64,000 bases of DNA. Source: [Clostridium] innocuum. GTDB lineage: Bacteria > Bacillota_I > Bacilli_A > Erysipelotrichales > Erysipelotrichaceae. The stretch's first letter is position 1. The number at the start of each line of letters is the position of its first letter. Under the pieces are notes generated by a model. The model saw only the letters and a program-made list of their open reading frames with translations, did not search any database and was not told the origin of the DNA. Positions 1 to 8,000 of the stretch are shown here, in pieces. The stretch is taken from positions 1,984,001 to 2,048,000 of the forward strand of contig CP048838.1 in the NCBI GenBank assembly GCA_012317185.1. Reading direction: 5' to 3'. Both the position numbers and the translations under genes were made by a program.

Positions 1-230
1 CACTCTTCCAGATGGGGAAGGATGCAATCAGTGAAAATCTGATCAAGACGATATCGGATTCACTGGAGGCGCATGAGCTGGTCAAGGTATCGCTTTTAAA
101 GACCTGTGCGATAACGGCAAATGAGGCTGCCGTCACCATCAGCGCTGCAACACACAGCGAGGTGGTGCAGGTGATCGGGCGTACCTTTACGCTGTATCGG
201 CGAAGCAAGAAAAATAAGCTGGGGTTATAG
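1..230 (+). CDS. yhbY: YhbY-family RNA-binding protein, 5' truncated
   Basis: This is the C-terminal part of a CRM-domain (YhbY) protein. The reading frame is open through the left edge of the window, so the true start lies upstream. The visible protein ends at a TAG at 228-230 and carries the family's GK-x-x-x-x-NLI pattern near the edge and a basic C-terminal tail (YRRSKKNK). Members are about 95-100 residues long, so roughly 20-25 residues are missing. YhbY proteins bind pre-50S ribosomal particles and rRNA. The gene lies 3 bp before nadD-yqeK, the same yqeI(yhbY)-nadD-yqeK-rsfS order seen in Bacillus, which supports the call. Confidence 0.88.
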   Translation, partial: LFQMGKDAISENLIKTISDSLEAHELVKVSLLKTCAITANEAAVTISAATHSEVVQVIGRTFTLYRRSKKNKLGL

Positions 231-233
231 TAT

Positions 234-1262
234 ATGCGGATCGCGGTACTGGGCGGAGCCTTTGATCCGATACATAACGGACATCTGCAGATTGCAAAGC
301 AGGCACTGAAGCAGCTGCGCGTGGATGAGGTGTGGTTTATGCCGAGTGCAGCAACGCCGTTAAAGCAAACGCAGGCTGCCTCCTTTTCGGATCGTGCGGC
401 TATGGTATCTCTTGCTATCAGGCCATACCGGCATATGAAGCTGTGCACGCTGGAGCATCAGCTGGAGGGTGTTTCCTATACCATACGTACGGTGAAGGAG
501 CTGAAAAAGCGCTATCCGAAGCATTCCTTCTGCTGGCTGATCGGGGATGATCAGGCGAGGCAGTTCGACCGATGGAAGGACAGCGAGGAGCTGAAGCACC
601 AGCTGCCCTTTTATGTGTTTTCAAGAGAGTGGAATGCGGAGCAGCTGCCTGTTGGTCTTCGGCGGGTCGTCATGCCGCTGATTCCGGTATCCAGCAGCGA
701 GATTCGAAAGGGGCATAAGCTGTATCAGGTACCTGAAGCTGTCCGTGCATTTATGGGAGCACATGCGCTGTATCTGGAAAGCATGGTGAAGGAGCGGATG
801 AATGAACACCGCTATCTTCACAGCCAATCGGTCGCACAGCTGTGTGTCGAACTCGCGCAGGCGCATGGTCTGGATACCAGAGCTGCCTATATTATGGGAA
901 TAGCACACGATGTATGCAAGCAGCTTCCGTATGAGAAAGCGAAGGCTTGGATGCGTGCACATATGCCGGACCACCTGGAGGAAGCAGCCGCGATATGGCA
1001 TGGCTATATCGGAGCAGATTATGTGAATAAGGTTTTTCATATTCGTGACCGGCGTATTCTGCAGGCGATATATCATCATGTGAAGGGAAGAAACCGAACG
1101 GATTATGACCGCATTCTGTTTATCGCAGATAAGCTGGATCCCTCACGCGGCTATGATTCCGGTAAAGAAATCGAAATCAGCAGGAAAAGCCTGAAGAAGG
1201 GCTACCGTGTTGTGAAGCAGCAGCAGGAGGCTTATCTGAAAAAAGAAGGCACATTGAAATAA
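234..1262 (+). CDS. nadD: Fused nicotinate-nucleotide adenylyltransferase / YqeK HD phosphohydrolase
   Basis: A 342-residue two-domain protein. Residues 1-185 are NadD, which transfers AMP to nicotinate mononucleotide in NAD synthesis: the nucleotidyltransferase signature GAFDPIHNGH is at 8-17 and SSSEIRKG at 153-160. Residues 190-342 are an HD-superfamily domain of the YqeK type, with H196, the HD pair at 225-226 (AHDVCK), a further histidine near 256 and an aspartate in IADKLDPSR. YqeK proteins hydrolyse diadenosine tetraphosphate (family knowledge). In Bacillus these are two adjacent genes; here they are one frame with no internal stop. It sits between yhbY and rsfS, 3 bp and 16 bp away, as part of one operon. 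Confidence 0.95.
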   Translation: MRIAVLGGAFDPIHNGHLQIAKQALKQLRVDEVWFMPSAATPLKQTQAASFSDRAAMVSLAIRPYRHMKLCTLEHQLEGVSYTIRTVKELKKRYPKHSFCWLIGDDQARQFDRWKDSEELKHQLPFYVFSREWNAEQLPVGLRRVVMPLIPVSSSEIRKGHKLYQVPEAVRAFMGAHALYLESMVKERMNEHRYLHSQSVAQLCVELAQAHGLDTRAAYIMGIAHDVCKQLPYEKAKAWMRAHMPDHLEEAAAIWHGYIGADYVNKVFHIRDRRILQAIYHHVKGRNRTDYDRILFIADKLDPSRGYDSGKEIEISRKSLKKGYRVVKQQQEAYLKKEGTLK

Positions 1263-1278
1263 GGTAAGGAGCTACTAT

Positions 1279-1617
1279 ATGGATGAATTATTGAGTATTG
1301 TACAAAAGGCAGTTGATGAAAAGAAGGGGGAACGCCCACTGCTGTATGATTTTCGCGAGCTGAATCCCTTTATCGATCACGTTGTGATCTGCAGTGCGCC
1401 GAGTGTACGGCAGACACATGCGATTGCCGATAATATCAAGGACCGTGTTCGTGAAAACGGATACGAAATTCGTGCGATGGAAGGGAACAGTGAATCCCGC
1501 TGGGTGCTGGTTGATTTAAACAGTATCGTCGTTCATGTATTCATGAATGAGGAGCGTGACCATTTCCAGCTGGAGAAGCTGTATGCCGATCTGCCGCATG
1601 AGGATTTTTCATTATGA
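1279..1617 (+). CDS. rsfS: Ribosomal silencing factor RsfS
   Basis: A 112-residue protein of the RsfS/DUF143 family, which binds ribosomal protein uL14 and blocks joining of the 50S and 30S subunits when nutrients run low. The family hallmarks are present: a DHVVICSAPSVRQTHAIAD segment, then RWVLVDLNSIVVHVF followed by a C-terminal YADLPHE stretch. A ribosome binding site (AAGGTAAGGAG) precedes the ATG. The gene overlaps the next one by 4 bp (ATGA), so the two are translationally coupled. Length is normal for the family. Confidence 0.95.
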   Translation: MDELLSIVQKAVDEKKGERPLLYDFRELNPFIDHVVICSAPSVRQTHAIADNIKDRVRENGYEIRAMEGNSESRWVLVDLNSIVVHVFMNEERDHFQLEKLYADLPHEDFSL

Positions 1618-2327
1618 TGTATGAGCTGCTGGCGCATGTCTATGATGCGCTGGTTAAGGATGATGAGGCGACAGCCTGCTGGGTGGAGCTTGTCAAGGCG
1701 CATATCCGGGGAACAGAGCTGCTGGAGCTGGCCTGCGGGAGCGGGGAAATTACCATCGCTCTTGCGCAGGAGGGCTACCACGTTGATGCGAGTGATCTTT
1801 CCGCTGCCATGATTGAGGAAGCAAAGAAGAAGCGCGGCAGTGAGCGGGTGTCATGGAGCGTTATGGATATGTGTGATTTGCATACGGATAAAAGCTATGA
1901 CGGTATCCTTTGTCTGTGCGACAGCTTCAATTATCTGTTAAAGGACGAGCAGGTGCGTGCGTTGTTTCAGGGCGCCTATCAGCATCTGTGCGAGAACGGT
2001 GTTTTTCTTGTGGATATGCACTCCATGGATCGCCTGGAGGAATTTGCAGAGGAATACAATGAAGCGGGGCATGTTAAGGAGCTGGAATACCAGTGGACCA
2101 TCACCAGCGAGGATGACCGGATTTATCAGAATTTCGCTTTTTATGATAGTGAAGGACGTGTGACACTGGAACAGCATGAGCAAAGAGTTTATGAGCCTGC
2201 CTGGATTCTAGCGGAATTAAAAAACGCCGGCTTTCAGGTGGAGGTCTATACGGATTTTACACAGGCGGGAATCTGTGAGGGAGAAAAGCAGTTTTATATC
2301 TGCAGGAAAGCGGGAGGTATACAATGA
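1614..2327 (+). CDS. Class I SAM-dependent methyltransferase (YqeM-like)
   Basis: A 237-residue Rossmann-fold methyltransferase. Motif I is ELACGSGEITIALAQEGYHV at about residues 37-56, followed by an acidic residue (DASD) for the ribose of SAM and by CLCDSFNYLL in the motif IV region. Its position directly after rsfS matches yqeM in Bacillus, a methyltransferase whose substrate is not settled. It overlaps rsfS upstream and the nucleosidase gene downstream by 4 bp each. Co-transcription with MTA/SAH nucleosidase would clear the product (SAH) of its own reaction. The substrate cannot be told from sequence. Confidence 0.9.
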   Translation: MMYELLAHVYDALVKDDEATACWVELVKAHIRGTELLELACGSGEITIALAQEGYHVDASDLSAAMIEEAKKKRGSERVSWSVMDMCDLHTDKSYDGILCLCDSFNYLLKDEQVRALFQGAYQHLCENGVFLVDMHSMDRLEEFAEEYNEAGHVKELEYQWTITSEDDRIYQNFAFYDSEGRVTLEQHEQRVYEPAWILAELKNAGFQVEVYTDFTQAGICEGEKQFYICRKAGGIQ

Positions 2328-3004
2328 TTGCAGTGATTGCAGCAATGGATAAGGAAGTGGATGCCATCGTATCCATTATGGAAAGTCATGAGCATCTGAT
2401 GAAAAGCGGAATTGACTTTGATAAGGGAATACTGGCGGGCAAAGAGCTGCTTGTGATGAAAAGCGGTGTCGGTAAAGGAAATGCCGGTATGGCAACGACG
2501 ATTCTGCTGGAGAATTTTTCGATCGATTGTATCGTCAACATCGGGACGGCCGGAGGTCTGCTGGTGCAGCAGAATATTCTGGATGCCGTTATCAGTACAC
2601 AGGTCGTTCAGCACGATTACGATACGAGTCCTGTGGATGGAGCTGATGGAATCGGTCTGTATTTTGAAGCGGACCAGGATCTTGGTGACATGTGCGAGCA
2701 GGCATTGAACAAGCTGGGCGTTGTGGTGCATCGCGGTCTGGTGGCAAGCGGAGATCAGTTCGTTGCCCGGGAAGCGCAGCTGCAACGGCTGAACGAGCTG
2801 TTTCCGGATGCAGTCTGTGCGGAGATGGAAGCCGGTGCGATTGCTCAGGTATGCGCTCATTATCATATCCCCTTTGTCGTCCTGCGCTCACTTTCCGATG
2901 TAGCACACAGTAAGGACTCCCATATGGATTTCATGACCTATGTAGAGCATGCCTCCTCACGCAGTGCAAGCTTCTGCAGGGAACTGATGAAGTGCATGGC
3001 ATAA
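2324..3004 (+). CDS. mtnN: 5'-methylthioadenosine/S-adenosylhomocysteine nucleosidase
   Basis: A 226-residue enzyme that cleaves adenine from MTA, SAH and 5'-deoxyadenosine, feeding the methionine salvage and activated-methyl cycles and, where luxS exists, AI-2 formation. Visible family motifs are IAAMDKEVDAIV at the N terminus (catalytic glutamate), VNIGTAGGL, CAEMEAGAIAQVC (substrate-binding glutamates) and LRSLSDVAH (catalytic aspartate). A strong GGGAGG precedes the ATG. It is the last gene of the yhbY operon and is followed directly by an intrinsic terminator whose stem begins at the stop codon. Confidence 0.95.
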   Translation: MIAVIAAMDKEVDAIVSIMESHEHLMKSGIDFDKGILAGKELLVMKSGVGKGNAGMATTILLENFSIDCIVNIGTAGGLLVQQNILDAVISTQVVQHDYDTSPVDGADGIGLYFEADQDLGDMCEQALNKLGVVVHRGLVASGDQFVAREAQLQRLNELFPDAVCAEMEAGAIAQVCAHYHIPFVVLRSLSDVAHSKDSHMDFMTYVEHASSRSASFCRELMKCMA

Positions 3005-3026
3005 GACGGAAAACCCGTCTTTTTTC
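3004..3026 (+). terminator. Intrinsic terminator after mtnN
   Basis: AGACGG (3004-3009) pairs with CCGTCT (3015-3020) across a 5-nt A-rich loop, followed by a T run. It closes the yhbY-to-mtnN operon. Confidence 0.85.
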
Positions 3027-3046
3027 TTACAATTTTATCCGTTGCG

Positions 3047-3075
3047 TGGGCATAGAATGCGATTTCTGATATAAT
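3047..3075 (+). promoter_or_regulatory. Extended -10 promoter upstream of a short terminated transcript
   Basis: TGGGCA (3047-3052, 4/6 to the -35 consensus), a 17-bp spacer, and TATAAT (3070-3075) preceded by TGA, an extended -10. The predicted start is near 3082, only about 10 bases before a terminator hairpin (3092-3125), so this promoter may feed an attenuator or a very short RNA rather than the gene at 3185, which has its own promoter. Confidence 0.55.
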
Positions 3076-3091
3076 GATAAGGCGGAGTGAG

Positions 3092-3125
3092 TTTGCAGCT
3101 GTTTCTAAATCTGCAAAGGTTTTTT
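3092..3125 (+). terminator. Terminator-like hairpin between two promoters
   Basis: TTTGCAG (3092-3098) pairs perfectly with CTGCAAA (3111-3117) over a 12-nt loop, then GG and a six-T run (3120-3125). It follows the promoter at 3047-3075 by about 15 bases and overlaps the start of the next promoter. Confidence 0.65.
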
Positions 3126-3126
3126 C

Positions 3127-3155
3127 AAGACAAATCCTCTAAAATTGTGTATAAT
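3127..3155 (+). promoter_or_regulatory. Promoter of the ypmB-like/dnaD/nth operon
   Basis: AAGACA (3127-3132, 4/6), 17-bp spacer and a perfect TATAAT (3150-3155). It is 30 bp before the ATG at 3185 and leaves room for the AAAGGAGG ribosome binding site. Confidence 0.6.
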
Positions 3156-3184
3156 AAAAGACAGAAGTGTAAAGGAGGTACGCA

Positions 3185-3643
3185 ATGAAAATCAATGGAA
3201 AATCGCTGGCGGTAAGTATTGGTTTGCTTGCTGTACTGCTGATTGTACTGCTTGTGGAATCCTCGATCTTTATCAGTGGACCATCCCGTAAATATGAAGA
3301 AAAAATTGATGAACAGATGAGTGCCATCCGGGATACGTATAAGGAAATAAAAAATCTGCGGCGTGATGCATTCTATTACATTACCTATGTGGGGGAGGAT
3401 GCGGACAATTACGTCTGGTTTAATGATAAAGGGAAGGCAATCGTATCCAGAAAAAAGGATACGGAGCAGACGGATAAGGTAAAGCAGGAAGTGCAGAAGC
3501 GCTATGGCGCAAAGGAAATACAGGTTGCACTTGGGTATGGATATGATAATCCGGTGTATGTTGTGGATTGCTCGGCCGGAGAGATTCTGCTGGATTATGA
3601 CAGTCTGAAGGAAGTCTATTATCTGAAAAAGGGAGAAGCATAA
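3185..3643 (+). CDS. YpmB-like membrane-anchored protein (DUF5590 type)
   Basis: A 152-residue protein with a short basic N terminus, one membrane segment at about residues 8-30 (LAVSIGLLAVLLIVLLVESS) and an extracytoplasmic domain. The remainder has two alpha/beta halves of the PepSY-like kind (YVWFNDKGKAIV and the later YVVDCSAGEILLDYD), which is what YpmB proteins look like. Function is unknown in the family. Placement immediately before dnaD and nth is the same as ypmB in Bacillus, and this is the main support for the name. It lies 1 bp from dnaD. Confidence 0.75.
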   Translation: MKINGKSLAVSIGLLAVLLIVLLVESSIFISGPSRKYEEKIDEQMSAIRDTYKEIKNLRRDAFYYITYVGEDADNYVWFNDKGKAIVSRKKDTEQTDKVKQEVQKRYGAKEIQVALGYGYDNPVYVVDCSAGEILLDYDSLKEVYYLKKGEA

Positions 3644-3644
3644 T

Positions 3645-4181
3645 ATGGAAAAGTGGTGGAATGAGCGTTGTATCAACCGCAGGGACTGGATTTTGGATCA
3701 TTTGAAGGAGCTGAGTCTTACCATTGAGGAAATCATGGTGGTTTTGATGATTGATTTTATGAATGAGTATCAGATACCGATCACACATGGGATTCTGGCA
3801 GATAAGCTGAAAAAGGATTCCGATGAAATTGATGATATCCTTTCTCATTTAAGTGCCAAGGGCTATCTGGCGCTGCAGTTTCAAAACGGAAAAATCCTGT
3901 TTAATATTGATGGTGTTTTTGCGGATAACAGTGAAAAGAGTCTGGCGTTTGATCAGTCCTTATTCGATCTGTTTGAATCGGAGTTTGGCAGACCGCTGTC
4001 ACAGATGGAGCTGCAGCGCATGGCTGACTGGCTGAAGGACTATGAGCAGAAGCTGATCTGTTATGCGCTGCGCGAAGCGCTGACCTACGATCATAAAAGC
4101 TTTGATTACATAGAGCGTATTCTGGTGGAATGGAAAAACCGCGGTATGACAGCTGAGAAATACGAAGGGGGAGAGCGCTGA
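3645..4181 (+). CDS. dnaD: DnaD-like replication initiation protein
   Basis: A 178-residue DnaD-family protein, shorter than the ~230 residues of the Bacillus protein. The first ~95 residues form a winged-helix segment (a helix-turn-helix around YQIPITHGILADKLKKDSDE and a strand pair KGYLALQFQNGKILFN). Residues from about 105 onward are the C-terminal DDBH2 domain, with FESEFGRPLSQMELQRMADW and the YERI-type ending seen here as FDYIERILVEWKNRGM. In Bacillus DnaD bridges DnaA-bound origin DNA and helicase loading. It is coupled to nth by a 1-bp overlap (TGATG). Confidence 0.9.
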   Translation: MEKWWNERCINRRDWILDHLKELSLTIEEIMVVLMIDFMNEYQIPITHGILADKLKKDSDEIDDILSHLSAKGYLALQFQNGKILFNIDGVFADNSEKSLAFDQSLFDLFESEFGRPLSQMELQRMADWLKDYEQKLICYALREALTYDHKSFDYIERILVEWKNRGMTAEKYEGGER

Positions 4182-4828
4182 TGACAACGGATGAAATTCT
4201 GGATATACTGGAAGAGATGTTTCCGGATGCCCATTGTGAGCTGGAGCACAGAAATGCATTTGAATTGCTGGTGGCTGTTGTATTGTCTGCACAGACGACA
4301 GATGCGGCGGTCAATAAAGTGACGCCTGCCCTGTTTGAAGCCTTTGGAACACCGCAGGCGATGGCGGAGGCGGATATACGCGACATTGAGGATAAGATAC
4401 GAAGAATCGGCCTGTACCGCAACAAGGCGCGCTCCATTCAGAACCTCAGCAGATCACTGCTGGAATCCTTTGACGGTGTTGTTCCGGAAAGCATGAAGGA
4501 GTTGACCTCTCTGGCAGGAGTTGGCCGTAAGACTGCCAATGTCGTTCGCAGTGTCTGCTTTGATATTCCCAGCATTGCAGTGGATACGCATGTAGAACGC
4601 ATTTCCAAGCGACTGGGGCTTGCTAAGGTGCAGGATAGTGTAGAAGTCGTAGAACAGAAATTAAAGCGCAAGCTGAAGCGGGAACGCTGGAACCGCGCTC
4701 ATCATCTCTTTATCTTCTTCGGGCGATATTTCTGTACAGCACGAAATCCGAAATGTGAGGAATGTCCGTTTAAGGAGTTTTGTAAAAAGGATAAGCTGGA
4801 AGCATATCGGAATTCCAAAAAGGCATAA
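4181..4828 (+). CDS. nth: Endonuclease III
   Basis: A 215-residue base-excision repair enzyme that removes oxidised pyrimidines and nicks abasic sites. The helix-hairpin-helix LTSLAGVGRKTANVV with its catalytic lysine (GRKTA) is followed by AVDTHVERISKRLGL, which holds the catalytic aspartate. The C-terminal 4Fe-4S ligands are present in the FCTARNPKCEECPFKEFC segment. Length and order are those of a full enzyme. The dnaD-nth pair is conserved across Bacillota. Confidence 0.97.
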   Translation: MTTDEILDILEEMFPDAHCELEHRNAFELLVAVVLSAQTTDAAVNKVTPALFEAFGTPQAMAEADIRDIEDKIRRIGLYRNKARSIQNLSRSLLESFDGVVPESMKELTSLAGVGRKTANVVRSVCFDIPSIAVDTHVERISKRLGLAKVQDSVEVVEQKLKRKLKRERWNRAHHLFIFFGRYFCTARNPKCEECPFKEFCKKDKLEAYRNSKKA

Positions 4829-4855
4829 AACGATCCATTGCGGGTCGTTTTTTTT
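4827..4855 (+). terminator. Intrinsic terminator after nth
   Basis: AAAACGATCC pairs with GGGTCGTTTT (one G-T pair) across a short ATTGC loop, followed by a T run. The remaining ~170 bp to the next hairpin shows no gene or clear signal. Confidence 0.85.
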
Positions 4856-5021
4856 GAATCAGATGAAACCTTGGTACTCCATAATAACATATAGAATATG
4901 AAACATGGCAAGCTGCCGGTATTTATTGCTAGGCTGATACTGAGCGCAGATGTGCGGAGCATTGTGTATCCCAGACAATGCATAATCTGCGTGTAAGGTG
5001 CAGCTGTTTGAAAGAGAGAAG

Positions 5022-5051
5022 AAAAAGGATGGTTCTAAGAATCATCCTTTT
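5022..5051 (-). terminator. Terminator of the recU-PBP transcript, bidirectional
   Basis: AAAAGGATGGTTC (5023-5035) pairs with GAATCATCCTTTT (5039-5051). Read on the minus strand, 16 bases beyond the PBP stop codon, it ends in a T-rich run. The plus-strand reading also ends in TTTT. Confidence 0.8.
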
Positions 5052-5067
5052 CTACTATTATCTGCAT

Positions 5068-8000
5068 TTATTGCGCAGGCTTTAAGACCTCTGTCAGGGC
5101 AGCGTTTACCTTAGCTGTCTGTTCATCAATCTGTGCCTGTGTGGCATTTGCATCGCCGTATACTGTTTTTGCAGTATTCAATATACTGTCAAATTGAAGT
5201 ACACTTTCTACCGTATAGGAGTTACGGTTGATGGCGTTTCCTTTATTGATTGCTTCATTTAATGCATCACGGCTGATCACCGGCTTCTGTACCAGCGTGT
5301 TGATGGCATTGTTCACGGCAGAGGTTTGTGCATCAATTTGTGCCTGTGTGGATTTTTTATTGTCATAGACTGATTTTGCGCTGTTTACGGCAGCGTTTAA
5401 TGCATGGATGCTCTCTGGTGTATACAGAGAGGTATTGATGCCTGCCGCCTTGGTAAGGGCAGCATTCAGACTGCTCTTATTTGCGCTGGATACCAGACCG
5501 TTCAAGGCTGCCTGCAAATCTGCCTTCGCCTTATCAATATCCTCCTGTGGAGCCATATCATCCTTTAGAATTTTTTCCGCAGCTGCAATTGCCGCCTGCA
5601 GCTTGCTGTAGGTTTCCGCCGTATAATCAGAGGATTTCATACCCTTGGCAGAGCTTACTGCAGATTTCAATGCCTTATTGTTTGTTTTGGAATTAGCGAT
5701 TGTTAATGGATTGTTCTGCTTGGCAGTTGCCAGCCATTCGGACTTGATCATACCGCCGCCATAGCTGCTGATGCCGCCCGGACTGGATATCATATGCTCA
5801 TTTCCGGTTGCGATGCTGTCCAGCATATATTTGTTGATCCAGCCCGGAATATTGGCATTCAGTATTTCTTCGCTGATATATGTAGGTTTGCCCTCAATAC
5901 CGCTGTCAAAGCCGCTCCACGTAGCGATGGTGTATTCGCTTGTGTAATTGATCATCCATTCATCCTTCATAGGGCCGCCATACTTCCAGGCATCATCCGC
6001 CCAGTCACTCGTTCCAGTCTTTCCATATACCGGATAGGCACCAAAGCCTAAACGGCTCATTAAATTCCAACCACTGTCTTTCCCGAAAATTGCACGGTAA
6101 AGCAGATCGCTGGTCATGTAGGCAGCCTGCGGAGATAGCGGCTGATGTGTTTGAACCTTTGCCTTGATGGTTTTATCTTCGTTTTTGTATACGATTTTCC
6201 GTACCATATGCGCCTCATTGTAGGTGCCGCCATTTGCTAGTGTCGCATAAGCCGCAGCCATTTCGGTAGGGGAGGCCATCATACCGGAAGCCCCTATGGA
6301 ATACTGAATATCCATGTTCTTTGCGACATCCGGATCAAAGCCCATTTTCTTGGCATAGCTGATCATTTCATCATAGCCAACGCGATTTAACAGGGCATCA
6401 AAGGTATTGACCGCTGGGGTGTTCAAAGACTGTGCAATCGCACGCTCCATGGATACCTTGCCATTGTATGTACCGTTTGCATTGATAACATTCCAGTTAC
6501 CGAAGCTGATTGCCTTGTCTACAAATACACGGGAGGTACAGTAACCAATTTTATCAAAGGATGGAGCGTAATCAAAGATCGGTTTGATACTGGAACCCGG
6601 CTGATGCGGCTCACGGAAACGGAAATGCACCTGACCGTCTGCGGATTTGATGTCGGTTCTGCCTGCACTCACAGCGATAACTTCACCGTTTTTGTTATTC
6701 AGAACAGTAAAGCCGATTTGATAATACTTGTTATCGGTTAAGCCGACGACCTTTCCGCTGGATGCCTTGTTTGCGGCCTTTTGTGCATTGATGTCCAGTG
6801 CTGTGTATACCTTCATTGGCGTTGTAGCCGGATCAACCCCGTATTTATCGATGATTTCATCCGCCGCTGCACGCACATAGTCCTTATAAGGGTCCAGTTC
6901 AGCAGCATCCGGCTCTCCGGCAACCTGAAACGCCAGCTTTGTTGCTTTTGCCAGCTTGTATTCTGTCTCTGTTATGTAGCCGTGATTCAGCATTTGATAC
7001 AGTGTTTCATCCCGCCGCTTCATTGCCTGCTGATAGTAATTGTCACCATCGATGATGCCGTTGTAGGGATTGTTGCTGTTTGGCGCATTGATAACGCCGG
7101 CGAGGAAAGCACTTTCCGACAGGTTCAGATCCTCTACGTTTTTGCCAAAGTAATATTGTGCACCTTTTTGGATTCCACGGGTATGCTGACCGAAGTTGAT
7201 CTGATTCAGGTATCTTGTCATGATGTCTTCCTTGCTCAATTCGTCATCCAGACACATGCTCAGATAAATTTCCTGAATTTTGCGTTCGATTTTTTCCTTG
7301 GTGCTGAAATATTTTCCTTCCTTCTGCATCTTGTCTTCCACAGGCTTCATGATGAAATTGTCGACCGTCTGCATGGTCAGCGTAGAGCCTCCCTGTGAAA
7401 GGTCACCGGATTTCATATTGTTGAATGCGCTGGAGATAAAACGGGGAAGGTCAAATCCGTTATGAGAATAAAAACGGGAATCCTCGATAGCCAGAAAAGC
7501 ATCAATTGTTGATTGCGGAACCTGTTCATAGGTGATGTTTTCGCGGCTTTCTTCTCCCAGCTCTCCGATGATTGTCTTACCGTCACTTGCATAGAAAACA
7601 GACGGCTCGTCACTTTTCATCTTTTCTACCATTCCATCAGGATCAGCCTTATGTGCGATGTGGTAAAGCAGATAAGCACCTGTCCCGCTGCCAAGTAAGG
7701 CGATTGTCAGAAAAGCAATGATAATGCCGTTGACGATTTTACGCCCTCTGCTCAGCTTTCCTTTATTTTTCTCAGGCTTCTTTTTACGATTGGCAGAGTC
7801 TGCTTCCTCAGCTTCCGCACTGACAAGCGTTTCCTCATTCAGTATGTCTGTGTTGACAACTTCTGCCGAAACAGGCTCCTGCACAGCTTGCTCTGATAAA
7901 GTCTCATCCTCAGAAGAGGCGTCTTCTTCCAGGCTTGCTTCTGGAGTGTCCTCTGCAGGGATAGCTTCCTCATTCAGTATGTCCGTGTTGACGGCTTCTG

